A stretch of DNA of 64,000 bases from Gerris lacustris (GCA_951217055.1 OX578283.1:30972260-31036259); one strand, 5' to 3'. Positions 33,022 through 46,029 are shown, numbered from the stretch's first letter. Notes: a model not told the origin generated them from the sequence alone. Numbers and translations are program-made.

Positions 33022-34837
33022 TAGTTACATAAATAACTATTTTTTATATCTAAAAGAAAGCTTAAAGGTAAAATAAATTTATTAGAATCAGGTCTTAAAA
33101 GAAAAATTCTTAATTATTTATTTTAATAAAACTTAAATCTAAATTGCTTCATGCGGTTTATATCATACGGATTCTAATAATAATCCTATTACATTTATAC
33201 CTACTTAATCAGATGTTCAAATTTATTAGACATTAAAATAACCCTTCTTACTTAAAAGATTATTAAATACTTTCTTTAAAAAATTTACTATTCTTGATTT
33301 CAATTTAAATATTTATATTTAGATGGCATTTAATAAAAACAAACTATGTTTTCTAAGTGATTTTTTTTTTAGATGAAATAAAAATTTAAGGATTTTTAAG
33401 TTCATTCTAATTCATCAGTGACAAATATTATTCAAATATTTCCATCCTCTTAAAGTTAAGTAGCAGCAATACATAGTTTCTTTATGCATATATTATAAAT
33501 TGTAGATATTCTTGCATATTTTAACTCCGTATTTTTTTCTTAAATCTTGCCAAGTAAGATGTTCCAAATCTATTTTTTTATCTTTTTTTACATATATGAA
33601 TTTTTTAATTATTCCTTTTTCGTTGACATTAAATTCTGGTAAATATATATATATATATATCCCTATATTTCTATATTTTTAAAAAAGTCCATTAAGTAAG
33701 AAAAGGAAGAGTTAACTAAACTATATCAGGAGAAAGAGGTAGATATATCCCCCCCCCCCGTTAAAGAAGAGAACGGAGCTCTGAAAGTGCTAATATAGAT
33801 GGAATGCGTGGGAAAAGGAAGGAGATAGTATCTTCCACTACACCCTTATTTGTTTTTTTAACATATAAAGTTTACTTCTCACTGCTTTTATAAGATATAT
33901 ATTCTTCCAAAACAGGAAGATTTGACCTAAAAGATAAGACTAACCGCGTGTTTCTTCAGAATCTCATTCAAAAGTTAGTTGACTTTAAAATTTTCAAATA
34001 TTTAAGTATTTAAAATTTTGTTTTTCTTAAATTGTAAAAAAAATCATCGGGGACGTTAATCAAGGATAAGTAGTTCCTTATTTTTTGTAAAAAAAATTGT
34101 AACCACGAAGGTCTAGTTACAAAAAAAGTGTTAAAAAAATGTGGCACACGACAAAATCAAGTAAAAACTCTTGTAGAAGGTATAACTAACATTTTGTTGC
34201 TCGAACTTTTTTGCTGCTTCCTGGCTTTTTATGATACATTTAATTCTTTCAGAAACCAGTGGATTATTTTTTGTTCAATTGCCAGAAGAATAATTTTACT
34301 TTCGTTTTAAAAATTCAGGTGGTTTCCTCAAAAAAGTATTTTTTGTCTTGTTTTAATACCCCATTGATAGGTTTACAAAAAATCATGTTTTTGTGCATTT
34401 ATACCCAAAACAAACAAACAAAGACAAAAAAAACAACAACAAAAACGGTAAAGACCCCTTCTAAACTTTTATGCTTGAAGTGTGAACAATAAACTAAGAG
34501 GAAATTAGATATCACTGAGTTCCTATAGTTTTTATAGTATACATAGATGTCAAAGAATTTTTTGTTTGTGGTCGTTTAAGATTCCGGTGTTCTAATTCTT
34601 ACCTTATGTACACTTTTGTATTATAATCTACTGACCCTAATCCCTTAAGTATAAACTCATTAAATAATAATGTTAAAAAATAAATGGAAATAAACACTCT
34701 TCTGCCCCCAAATATACAATTAAATGCAGGTTTTAGATAGTTATTTTTAAAAATGCAAAGCTATACGTATTTTAAATTTAAAAAATTGTTTAATTTAATA
34801 AAAACCAATAACTAAATAAGTAAATAGAATAGAAAAA
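33022..34837. other. A+T-rich stretch with a C11 run
   Basis: A C run lies at about 33751-33760, with a short (TA)n at 33642-33660. No coding frame stands out. Lysine/threonine-rich frames near 34390-34490 are A-tract artefacts. Confidence 0.55.
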
Positions 34838-35058
34838 TCGTCGTTTTCCCAGGAAAAATCTATTTTCCAAGACAACGATAAAGAATAAAATTAATTGCAA
34901 AGAGTGGAAGGTAGGGTTCGATTTCCCGCCAGTGGTAATTATTTGTATAGTAAATTTTTAATAATAAATAAATAATATAACCGTGAAAACCTGTAACAAA
35001 AAACAAATGGAAAATATTGGAGTATGAAATTGTGAATTTAAAATATATTTAAATTATA
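34838..35058 (+). repeat. Family B 3' fragment with B box
   Basis: Contains 'ttcccaggaaaaatcta', GGTTCGATTTCC near 34915 and 'aaatggaaaatattgg', the 3' half of family B in order. Confidence 0.75.
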
Positions 35059-35194
35059 CAATGTCAGTTATACAACCTTTGATATAAATCAAATCAGAGG
35101 TAAGATTGTGTTATAATATTTTTGTGCATTGAATTCAGAGTTGCCTAAAGTTTAGTCAACCTTTACACCTCCCTCTCTGAAGATGGTTGCCATG

Positions 35195-35345
35195 GTGTGC
35201 TCATATTGACCAAATATAGTACTAGAGTACTTAAAAGTGAAAACCGAGCTACTTCCTGGTACTACATTTAAGAGCGTCAAATTGTTAATGTCGTTTTTGC
35301 CTGACGGAAATTTCTTCTTTCCCCAAGCCCAAAAAAATGTCCCAT
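35195..35345 (+). repeat. Family M dispersed repeat, copy 2
   Basis: Same block order as 8630-8790 ('agtgaaaaccgagctac', 'taagagcgtcaaattgtta', 'gtcgtttttgcctgac'). Confidence 0.6.
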
Positions 35346-36459
35346 TTTAAAAGTTTAGTACAAGGTTAAGTATACTATGTTTGGTACAAGGTTAAGTAGG
35401 TACACAAGGTTTAAGTATTTACTGTTTTTATTTGTAATAATTTGACAGTTTCGCGGTATAGTTTACACGTATTATTCTTCAAACATAGTATTTAATTGGT
35501 GTATAATATCAACGTCATCAACGTTTTTCTATACCTCAAACTTTTTTTTAAAACTAGTTCGAATCGCTCAGATAACATTATTTTCATTAAGTATAACGTG
35601 GAAAATCGATTTATAAATCAAAATGAATCAAGAGATATTGGAATTATTGATAATGTTTGGAGTTAAAAATATGATCTGATGAATTAATTAATTATCATCT
35701 GAGATATTGTTATCAGAAAATGGTAATAACCCAAAAAAGTTTATTCATATATGCTTCAAACTTGTAAAGAATTAGTTATTTAGAGACTTTTTTTTAAATA
35801 ATTTAGCATGATGACCGTTTTATTTTGAAGCAATTGCAAAATGATTTCTAAGATGTTTTTGAGTATGAAATTTTTCTTTTACTGAAAAAAAGTTTTTTTA
35901 AACGATATTTTCAGACGTGTCTAAAGCACCGTTTTGTCCGGACAAAGAAAACGCTTAATTTCATCATACTTAAAACAGATAAACCATAGAAGTATTTCAT
36001 GCACTTGTTCTTAACGGTTTAACGGAACATTCTAGATAACGAATAATCGAATAAAATCTAGTTTGTTTTTTTCATTACTACTTAAAATAACGAATAAGAC
36101 TAGATTTTTTTAAAGGATGAAACCTCAAGAGTAGTAACCGTTCTCTTTTATCTAATACCACCCTCGCAAATAACGAATAAACTAGACCCTTTAAAGTGAA
36201 AGTCTTTCTAAATCAGTGTGTTTTCAACCGGATAAAATTGGTCGTTAAGCTTACGTAAAATATCCTAATGTATCTAACGGATTCTGTTAAAATCTCTTAA
36301 GTTATTATTTCGTAAAAGTGAGGGTGGACTAACTTACAAAAAGCTCATTTAAATTTCTTTCTTACTTTCTGTCTACTTAAGATATCCTAGAGAAATTTGA
36401 ACGTTAACTGTTTCTAACATTGTATTACTTTACTACTCCCACGATAACCAGTTTTTTTA

Positions 36460-36900
36460 TTTCTTGTCTAGGAATAGAGCCAACGAATTTTTATATAGAT
36501 TTGAAGGATCTAGGAGGGGTAGAAGAAGAAAAAAAGGCCAGGTAACAAAAGAAGGAACCTGCTTGTATTCCTTTAAGGCAGGTTATTGTTACGCCATTGT
36601 TATTGCCACCTTGCGAGAGATTCAGAGTCCCTGTAGGGTCCAAGGCCGTTTGACGGAGTCTGTGCGTGGGAGAAGGGCTCTCCCCCACTTTTTTTTGCCC
36701 TTTGGCCTTGTCCTAGACCAGACCGGGTCGGACGACCTTACCCCGTAAAAATCTGACGTCACACCCCCCACTCTCGAATTCGCCCACCCTTTTTATACAT
36801 TTTTTTTTTTTTTGTTGTCTGCCATCCTTGATATACCCTCGACGCGCGCCGTCCCGCCACGCTCCCCCACTTCCCGTAAAAAAAACCCCTTCCAATATCC
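36460..36900. other. GC-elevated island with CRE palindrome
   Basis: About 350 bp of roughly balanced GC content lies between T-rich tracts. It contains TGACGTCA (36754-36761), many CpGs ('gacgcgcgccgtcccgcc') and open frames on both strands (plus strand 94 codons, minus strand 65 and 78 codons). None of them resembles a known protein. It could be a promoter or first-exon region. The opposing overlapping frames argue against reading any one as real. Confidence 0.3.
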
Positions 36901-36959
36901 ACCGAGTGAAAAAAGGGAATTTTTGTACCTCTAACCAATTTTTTTTCAACTGAACCTAA

Positions 36960-39330
36960 AATACAATTTTTTTAAACACTCAATAACCATAAAAAGTTAA
37001 AACAACAAAAAAGCCTTAATACATGTATATTTTTTCCCCTACCGATCGCTTTCACTTTCGTATTTTTTGGTCAATAATGTTGATTTTTTTTTTTTAAAAA
37101 AAACCCTCACTCTCTTTCTGGTCACAAAAACTTTTGTGAACTTAGATAATAGAACAAAAAAAGTGTGAACTTTTTAAAGAATACAGTAGCTTTCTTTCTA
37201 TGCTGGAAAAAAAAGTTTTTCCGACAGTTTCGAAATAAAAAATAAAAGTGTTTATATTCTTTTGACTTCCAAATAAAAAGTTGTATAACACTTAAAAACT
37301 TTTAAACTCACAACAACAAAAAATGTAAACACATTTTTTTTTCTATTATACATTTTTGAGTTAATAGTTACGAACTGTCTTTTTTAATACTCTTATATGT
37401 GTTAGTGTTATAAAAAAATACTATTATATTGGGGTCAAATGTAACAGCTTATCCTTTTTTTCTGTACTTTAATTTGTCATAAGTGAAGTACATTTTAATC
37501 TGTTGGCTCTATTCCAGACTTTTTAAAGGATATATTTATTTAAAAAATAGTTTAAGTTTCAAAGAAACGACAAGTCGGATATTCGTAACCTTTTTAAAAC
37601 TGTGGTAATAAGCTTATAATATTAAAGATAAGAAATACAGCTACAGATTATAATCATTAATTGAATTTAAATTAATTAATTTTATGCCATTTGAAGTTAT
37701 TGTTGGCATTACTTTCCATTTTGTGTGAGTTGTTTTATACCAAGCATCCAATTTTGGGGACGAACATCATATTAGGGACTTAGGGACGTGTTTCGTTCTG
37801 TCCGTAGCATAAACTTATCACTATTTTTTTATATATTCATAAAAAAAAATTGTTATATTAATGCACCATTTATTAATTTAATGCACCTGTTTATCCTATA
37901 TCGGTCTATTTCTCAAATTAAACCTTACTCCATTCAAAGCCCAAGGTTAACATGCTAAATAAATCTATCCGATATTTAAGTTAATAACTATTTAACACAA
38001 TCCCTTTTTAAGCCTCAAAATAGATTAATTTTCTTAATTTTATACCAATTGCATTTACCTAAAGATTAACTTTACCATATTTTATCCTCCCGTTTAATTG
38101 TACACTGTTTATTTTCCGAGATGCAAAGTAGTGAGTAGAAAAAGTTTTTGCATTTCTTATAGTTAATTGTTTTGGACTACACCAAAGCTGTCCTTAGCTT
38201 TTATGTACCGTTATAATTTGTAAAGGTCCACAGTCTGTGAATAATAAGGAATAATTAAAAGGGAATCCCCCGTCCTTCTTTGTACGCTTATAATCCCTTC
38301 AAACCTTACCCTATTCACATCAAAGCCAAGTTCATTTTATAGGCAAATGTCACACAATTTTTGCTTATTCTATGACAATCGGTCTCCCTCATCTATAAGG
38401 GAGATTTTTGCTTACATAAAAGGACTTTTTTCGTTATTTTTGGAAGTATAGATGAAATATCTTGAGGGTTTTTCTACAAAAACTCTTGTTGAAGGATTCC
38501 CAAAGTAAAAAAGGTCGCTTTACCCAAGGGCTAGTAGGCAAGGTCAGGGTCGGATTCTACCTGAAGGTTGAAGGGCAAAAATGGGGGCCCGTAGGAGAAA
38601 GGCCGCTTTCTGGGGTTAGTTTCGGAAACGTTGTTAGACCGAGATAGTCAGATATCGTACACTAGCCGAGTTTTTAGGCAAAAAGGAGACCTTACGAACC
38701 TTTAGAAGGAAGAGATGCCGTGAGAAAAAACTTTTTACGCCACGAATAGGCCCCCTTTTCCCTTAATACAAAAACCTTAAAAACATCCACCCTACAAATC
38801 CGAGGGGTTTCCGCAAGCTATACATAGGCTCACCGTATGTTTTCAATGTTCCCGCCTGTTTCCTTTTTAAAGATAATTTTTAGACATTTCTAAAAACCTC
38901 TCCCGGGCATCCCGTCCCGTAAAAGATTTTAAGGGTGAAAAATCCTTATTTTAAAGCATCTGTCCGGGAGTTTTTAGCCCTCACTCATTTCCTCCTTGAC
39001 TATTTTAAGCCCTTTTATACTTGTATTTCCTTATTTGCGTCTCTCGGAATATGATTCCGGTGGAGATCTATCAAGGGGAGTTTTTGAATAAGAAAAAAAG
39101 GAGAATCCCTGTTTTGTGCTTACCCTTCTCAATTTGATGTTTTTTCTTCCAGTGAAAGGACAGTGTCCGTTATGCAAAACCGTTTGCTTTTTTCTATAAA
39201 AACACCCTAATTTTTAAGGAAGGATTTCATATATTCATGTACAAAAGAAAACCGCTTCTTAAATATCTTTCCCTTCATTTGACAGATTTTAAACTGATCC
39301 TTCGGTGATTTTGTATCAAAATAATCCATT
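36960..39330. other. T/A-rich stretch with patchy GC, nothing identified
   Basis: Contains long T runs and a moderate-GC patch at 38520-38960 with short frames only. It may be decayed transposon sequence. Confidence 0.4.
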
Positions 39331-39332
39331 AA

Positions 39333-39530
39333 TTAAAAACCGTTAAAAATGCATTGGCTAAACAAATGTGGTGACTTAGCTTCAACATAGACTTGTGACA
39401 CAACATCACAATAAACCACGGAGCAATCTTGACGATACTGGAAGAATCTGTGAATCCAGTAAAGGTTATTATAATCTGAAGAATATATTATCCAAGATTT
39501 CTTAGACGATACAGTAGTAAATGTGCAAAA
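39333..39530 (-). pseudogene. 65-codon open frame, unknown origin
   Basis: A minus-strand frame without ATG, reading through SSDYNNLYWIHRFFQYRQDC and VVSQVYVEAKSPHLFSQCIF to a TAA at 39333-39335. The plus strand is also open for about 42 codons (including SNLDDTGRICESSKGYYNLK). Double openness in A+T-rich DNA suggests a fragment of a once-coding mobile element or chance. No family was assigned. Confidence 0.2.
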
Positions 39531-39838
39531 TTAATACGTTGTTGCTTAGATGTGCTAGCAAAGAGAGCATTGTTTCGAGCGTATTGTTCATTAGAAACCG
39601 TACTGACTTGTATTGTTAAGACTAATTGTTATGTCCTTTTTGTATCTACCTGAGGTAAGGTAGTCTAGTCATTTGTTCTTAAAATTCACTTAAAAAAGTA
39701 TTTTGAAACTACCTTACTACTGATGAAGGAAGGACTCTCAGGTAGTTTAAGTTTTACACCTAACAGGATAGACCATCAAACAATTTTAAAACCCTGGAGC
39801 AAACCACTAACTATATTGTACTTTATGGCTATTATTAT

Positions 39839-39879
39839 CAGCATCTAACTGAACACTAGCAGCATCTAACTGAACACAA
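39839..39879 (+). repeat. 21-bp tandem duplication
   Basis: 'agcatctaactgaacac' occurs twice, 21 bp apart. Confidence 0.9.
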
Positions 39880-40544
39880 GATTATGGTCGGTCACCTTTA
39901 TAAGATTTAAGTGAATTAGTTAAGATTTTATGATGGTTATATAGGACAAAAGGGAAATGGACCTATCACATCCACAGACTTGGGCGCGGCTCAGTACCTA
40001 GTGGTAGTAGGAAAACCTGTAATGAGGTAGCCATGACTTTGTATATTCCACAAGCTTTGGCAAGGGTAACTTTAAACAGGAATAGTTGGAAAAAAGAAGT
40101 TAGTACATTTATAGAATAACCTAAATACCGAATTGAAGTTTTTTTTAATGAATTACTTTCTTGCTAAAGTCAGATTTATAATTGATTGACATCCTTACCA
40201 ATTTTAAATCGTTAAAAAAAGATATTACTGCTTGACTTCAATAAGAGCTGAAATGTCGCTATTATAACCCTACATATAAATAAGGAAAAAAGTAAAATCA
40301 ATAAAATACCTCTCCACAAAAAAGCTGCGCAGCTGATAGGCTTAAATAAAAAAATGACTTTAAACTTTAAAGAAGAGCAGAAAGGATAAGTAGGATACAA
40401 AATTAACAAGATAAATTGTATGTATGCATATGGCGTTGATACTTACTGGATTTGAAGACTAATAGACCGGTTTAGCTTCACGCAATATAGCGTCATGTAA
40501 AAAGGAACCACGAGGTTACCTTACCAGTGACTCCTATTGTCTTT

Positions 40545-40720
40545 TAGGTACCTATTACTTTCTTGCAGATGAATGTGCTATTATTTTCCGTCTTATAAGC
40601 TTATAAAAGGTTTTCATCGGTCCAATAACCATCCGTACCAGACATTGACTCCCACCTACAGACTATGTTCGAGATAGGTACCCCGGACGGTACCTTTGAT
40701 AACCCTCCCTATTGGTCTTT
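40545..40720 (+). repeat. Direct repeat K, copy 1
   Basis: About 160 bp shared with 40961-41130: 'ggtacctattactttcttg', 'aaaaggttttcatcggtcca', 'catccgtaccagacat' and 'aaccctccctattg' in order. Identity is moderate to high. Confidence 0.88.
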
Positions 40721-40960
40721 AGGCTCTATATTTTTTTACTGATAATAATTAGCAAAAGAGTATAGAGTTTATGTGGTTTTTTTATAAGTTTAGGGATGAA
40801 TCCTGAGAATCGTAAGATAAACTAAGTATCGTTTTCACTTATACAAATAAAAATCAACTAACTTGCGGTAACAACTCTAGTAAATTTGAATTTCTTTTAT
40901 TGCGCCATATCTTTGTGTCACAATTTTCTATAACGACCTCTTTTTAAATTTTACACACCT

Positions 40961-41130
40961 TTTTGGTACCTATTACTTTCTTGTAGATGAATTTGATATT
41001 TTTCTCTGCCATATAAGCTCAAAAGGTTTTCATCGGTCCAATGTTCATCCGTACCAGACATAGTCTCCCACCTACACACTATATTCGGGATAGGTTCCCC
41101 AGACTGTACCTTCGGTAACCCTCCCTATTG
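40961..41130 (+). repeat. Direct repeat K, copy 2
   Basis: Second copy, about 418 bp downstream in the same orientation. Substitutions and small deletions show the duplication is not recent. Function unknown; no coding frame is shared by the two copies. Confidence 0.88.
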
Positions 41131-43479
41131 TACCTATTGTTCGGTACTGCTAAGCTGAGCAGGTGACCTGATATCCCATTCAATAAAATCTATACCTAAA
41201 AAGGTCCCCAAAAAAAAATTTTTTTTTTTACAATGTTTGAACATCTTTAAGATGATTTTTCCCTACCTTGCATTCCACGTCATATTTATTTTTTCATACG
41301 AATAAATATAAATAAAAAAAATCTAAATGCGTAATAAAATATTTGGGTTGGATTAAAAAAAACAAATTGTCAGGCATATTTTTTATGAAGATAGAAATAT
41401 ATGAATTCTTTTCTTCGATACATGGCATCAAGAAAACTGAAAGAAGCACCAGAATGCAAATTAAAAAGATAGTAATTATTCTTTGCTTTTAATCTATGCT
41501 GCTTAACATAGCAAAAGGATGAAAGAAAATAACAAGCAAAGGAATCTAGGAATCCTATTCAAATTCCTAATGAATAATCCCAATTCCTATTACAAAACTC
41601 CAACTTTGTAAAAACTTTAGTTAGAGCTCAAGTAAATTCAAAAGAAACTTAAAGATACCCTGAAATTAAATTAAAAACTTTCAAAGATGGTATCATCCAA
41701 GATATTTTCAAACTTTTTGAATCTTTGGTGAAATATATACATAAAACAATTTTAATATCTTGATAGCTTATTTAATGCATAATTAAATACCATGATAATT
41801 TTTAATTCGATGTTAATAACTGCAAAGGTGAAGTCGATGAAGTCTCATAATACTAACACCTTATTCTATAGCATTTGTTAAATTATGTCACTATTTCATT
41901 GGTCTAAGGGTCAATCTAAATATATATACAGTAATTCCCCGACTAACGTAACACCCGAAACTGCTGCTGAAAGTGATAAGAGGCTCGATTCTGTATTTTA
42001 AAACCTCCCTTTTCATGTGATTATACATCAAAATTAGATAAGAATTTATGGATTTTATCAAATTAGATGATCCACGGGAAGGGGATATATAAATAATGGG
42101 GGAAGGATTTAGGATACTCAGTGGCATATAGATATCCTTGCTTAGTAAAGTAACTTTAATGTTATTAGATGGTAATTTAAAAAAAAAAAAAATTAAAATT
42201 AACAAAACACACTTCTTAGAAAATAACAGCATTATCATATCAACGAAGTATATTGTCACAGAATTTTCTTCTTTTTTTTATACATAATCATACATTTAAT
42301 TATGTATAATATGGATTAAATAATATTAAACGTATAAGCGTGAACTTATACATGCTTACGTTAAATATCATTTCATGCATATTATACATAATTAAATACG
42401 TAATACGTAGATATAAAATATAAAAATGTATAAAATAACCTGCTCTAATAAATGTACCAGGTCCAATGCAAGTACCAGCATTTATAAAATTACCTGACAT
42501 ATATGTACCAGACAGTTAGGCCGCCAGCCAAGAGTTTTTCAGCTTTATATATTTATGAAAGAACGCTTTTGGTAATATTAAGGTTTTTAGCGATATTCCA
42601 AAATTGAATTCTTAAAATAAAAAAAAGTTTCTTATAGTTTTCAACGCAGTGATTGTAAAAAAAAGAAAAAATTGAATTTAACCTTGCAAATTTTCTCGTA
42701 TTCTTTCTTGTGGGGTCAATAAAAACGTATAACACGTCACTATTTAAATAATAATTGTTTAAAAATAAAAATGATCAATATTGGTACTAATCTTTCTATT
42801 CTTATCTCCTCCCTTATACTGGAATAAATAAATGTTTAAACAAATTCATTAAAAATGTTAAGGGCCTTCAATTGTTTTTAAAATAATTGAAGTTATTAAG
42901 AAAAATGTACTCTATCATCTGGAAAATTCTATGGCATAATAGGTGGTAGATTAGGCTTATAGATTTTTCATTTTTTTCTTTATATAAGATCCCAAACTGA
43001 ACAAGGTTATCATTGTTTTCTGACACATAAGTGAGAACTGATAACAAAACTAGTTCAAGTGATTAAAACAAAGCAGTTATTGTGTTAATATAGCTCTTGT
43101 AATTGTCTTATCATTGCTTCTTATCAAATTAATCATAAATTAACCTATTGATTTGATAGTACAACTAAATGTGTATCTTATTTTATACATTTTAACGCAG
43201 AAACAGATTCAATAAATTTAAAATTATAAGGGAAAACAATAATAGCTAATAACATTACCTGCAATGCTATTCGTATCAAACTTGTTTAAAAAATGTTTTA
43301 TTGAATAACTTTATTCTATATTTTACTTGGAAACTGTGGGGAATATTTTCTTTTATCGATTATTTCACTCGTAGATTCGGAGTATTTGAACTAAATCAGC
43401 TTGTGAAATATTTTTCATATGTTGATTTATAACTACCTCTAACCTGAGTTGTTAATGTTCCCAATAGAAAAATGTCTGG
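41131..43479. other. A+T-rich stretch, nothing firm
   Basis: At 42440-42535 a cluster of 'tacc(ag)' motifs ends in 'ccgccagccaagag'. It resembles 57090-57190 ('acaagtacctggc' repeated, then 'ggccagccaaga'). On the minus strand the first reads NFINAGTCIGPGTFIRAG, which looks like left-handed beta-helix repeats but is too short to call. Confidence 0.35.
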
Positions 43480-43650
43480 AGAGAGTAAGAGAAACAAATG
43501 ATCGGAGAAGGTTTGAACTTATATGGGACCAACAATTAGCTGATTTTGACGTACCATACAAATTTCATTAAAATTGGACGTGTAGTTTTTAAGATATATT
43601 GGTTCGCAAAAATTGAGTGACAGATCGACAGACAAACACGGAACCCTAAT
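43480..43650 (+). repeat. Family A dispersed repeat, copy 7 (fragment)
   Basis: Contains 'gaaacaaatgatcggagaag', 'tgggaccaacaattagct', the core 'tttcattaaaattggacg' and the CAGA run. Truncated at both ends. Confidence 0.8.
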
Positions 43651-44283
43651 AAAATAAAAAAGAAAGTCATTTTTCTTAAATTTGATTTCCACCTTCTAGA
43701 TGCCCTGTCAGAAATATAGCATTTAGTCATATTTATTTCTCTTCCGTTTAACCCCTTTCAATTGAAAAACCCCTCTTTTCTCTATTTAACAATCAAGAAG
43801 AGAATCAAAAGAAGTTAAATCTAAAAGTAAATAAAACAATAAAAATTAAAATGATGTTTCCTACCTAAAAACCAGAGTTCAAAAGTCAAAAATACAAATA
43901 AAATAATACAAAAATTGTTTAATTTGTACATTTCTTCGGTATTTGAAGGAAAATAAACTTGCTTAAAAAAGAGAAAATAAACATTACACACATACATAAT
44001 ATATTTTTTTTTTGTTGTTGTCTATTTTTAACGTTAAGACATATTCTTGGTTAAGATTGTTGGGGATACTGATAAGGAAACACGCACCAAATGTCAAAAC
44101 GAATCATGGAAAGGAAAAGAAGAAATCTTCACGGTTTCTTGACAGGAGCAGATGTAGGCGGCATTCCCTCTTTTCTCCTTGCAAAATCTGCCACGGCTCA
44201 ACCACTCCCCTTTTTTTAAGTTTAACAAAAAAGGGCATCTTCACCCTAAAAAAGCCCTTTGTAAGAAAAAAAAACTACTTTAA

Positions 44284-44322
<39 letters not shown>

Positions 44323-45221
44323 CAAAAAGCCACCCCTCACATTTTAAAGATTATCGAAATTAGGAATAAACACTTTTTTTCCCCCAACTCACCAATCTGG
44401 TTATTTTTAAGTTTTTTTTTTCACTTTTTCACACTCTTTTAAAAGATATATGCAAGAAAAAGTGAGGGTTAAAAACGAATGACACACATGATTATAAGAA
44501 TATGCATATAAATATACGCATTCCTTTTAAATAATAAAGAACAATTATTAATTTGTGTTCATTTTTTTCAAGCGTGAATCAACTTCCTTGTATTTTTTTC
44601 TAGATTAAACTAAACGAATTATTTAGACACCATCTAACACCCCTCGTCTATTCTTAACGCAGAGTTACTCCCCTTCTTCTTTCTTTTACTCTAAAAAAAA
44701 AGTTAGGTACGGTGTTAAAAAAAAATCAGTGTTTACTTGATTGGAAATAACTTTTTTTTTAGTTGTTGTATGTACAATTATAAAAGGAGAGAAAGAAGAA
44801 AAAATCGAATAATTATGATGATTTTAAAGTCAACTTAACAAATCGAACTCTTGTTTATAACTCCATCTAAGCTTTCACGCTGTAATAATCTTTCTTCCCC
44901 ACGTTTTCCCCCTTTTTATTAGAGAAATGGTAGTCTAAAAATTTTTTTTTCTTTTTAATAAACTTTATAAGGAGCCTCTTGAACTTAATAAAATTTGTTC
45001 CTTAAAATTTCTCATCTGTGGTCTGTCGTATAAGACAATTTGCATAATCTCTTTCTCTATATATACTTAGGGATATAAGAACATAAAAAGGCATACTTTG
45101 AGGTATTTTTTTCATTAGCATTTCCAAATTCGATAACATTTTGAATTAATATTCAGTAGTCATATCACAAGGTAAAAGCGAGTATACAGGGTGAGTGGAG
45201 GTGCTAACACCTGAAAAATGT
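43651..45221. other. A+T-rich stretch with T34 run
   Basis: A poly-T run lies at 44289-44322. A 42-codon frame near 44095 (MSKRIMERKRRNLHGFLTGA...) and an overlapping frame through it are not convincing. Confidence 0.45.
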
Positions 45222-45227
45222 AAAATA

Positions 45228-45772
45228 GGCTGCCAAGGCCAAGTAGAGTGGTGCACAGCTTCCTCGCGTCTTATTTCGTATGTAAATGGTTTTAGGCTTT
45301 TACAACCTATTTTTGTCAACGTTATTTAACTTTCCCTCAGTTTATTAAATATTATTTTGATTTTGCTTCCGAGCTTATCGAAGGTAAAGGAAGCTATGTG
45401 ATCTTTCTGAAGAACCAACATTTTTTAGGTCTTCGATTTAAAAAATTCCAAGTCAGAAATTCGTTTCAGACATCAGGGAACATTTTTGGTTCCGTGTCTG
45501 TCTGTCGGTCTGAAGCTTAATTTTTGGGAATCAACATATCTTAAAAAAAAAACTAAACGTCTGATTTTAATGGAATTTGTATGGTAGGTCATAATTAGCC
45601 CATTGTTGGTCCAATATAAGTTTCAACCTTCTGCGCTCATTTGTGTCTCTTCTCCACGCGCACAAACATACATTTATTTAGACCTACAGCTTCAAAAGTA
45701 CTTATCTGATTTGAATGAAACTTTTATAGTGTGTCGAAAGTAACCCGCAGATAGCCCCAGATTAATTTGAAT
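45228..45772 (+). repeat. Family A copy 8: head forward, body inverted
   Basis: 45228-45363 carries the family A head and linker in direct orientation ('ggctgccaaggcc', 'cacagcttcctcgcgtc', 'cagtttattaaatattattt'). At 45364 the sequence switches to the reverse complement of the body, starting with 'gcttccgagcttatcgaagg' and ending 'agatagccccagattaattt'. All other copies with a head have head and body in the same orientation. Confidence 0.85.
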
Positions 45773-45776
45773 GTTC

Positions 45777-45933
45777 AGGTCCCCATACCCATACACGATC
45801 AAACATTTTGCGCAAACCTGATGTCGGGTAAATTTAGGCCATACACGTCAAACATCATGTTTGCGCAAACATCAAACAGCCCCATACACGGTCAAAATGT
45901 TTGCGCAAACATTTTGACCGTGTATGGGGGCCT
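45777..45933. mobile_element. Palindromic element with three GTTTGCGCAAAC-type modules
   Basis: The outer ends 'ggtccccata' and 'tatgggggcc' are near complements. Inside are three 'catacacg.tcaaa' blocks and three 'ttgcgcaaac' centres (near 45816, 45860 and 45901). The last block is a perfect 50-bp palindrome (45880-45929). It abuts family A copy 8. A small foldback DNA transposon is likely. No clear target duplication was seen. Confidence 0.75.
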
Positions 45934-46029
45934 TTAGGCCTCAAAGATTCAAAGGGATGATGATTATTGCAACGAAAATTATGCTTATGAGAAAGTTTGT
46001 CTAAGTTGCTTGTAATAATTTTTTCAGAT

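Noticed and set aside
36491..36949. Three overlapping ORFs on opposite strands in the GC island
   Set aside because: Mutually exclusive, no recognisable domain, and expected where GC content lowers stop frequency.
44012..44347. 111-codon ORF
   Set aside because: Ends in a long phenylalanine run from T34 and lacks an ATG start; the upstream part has no recognisable motif.
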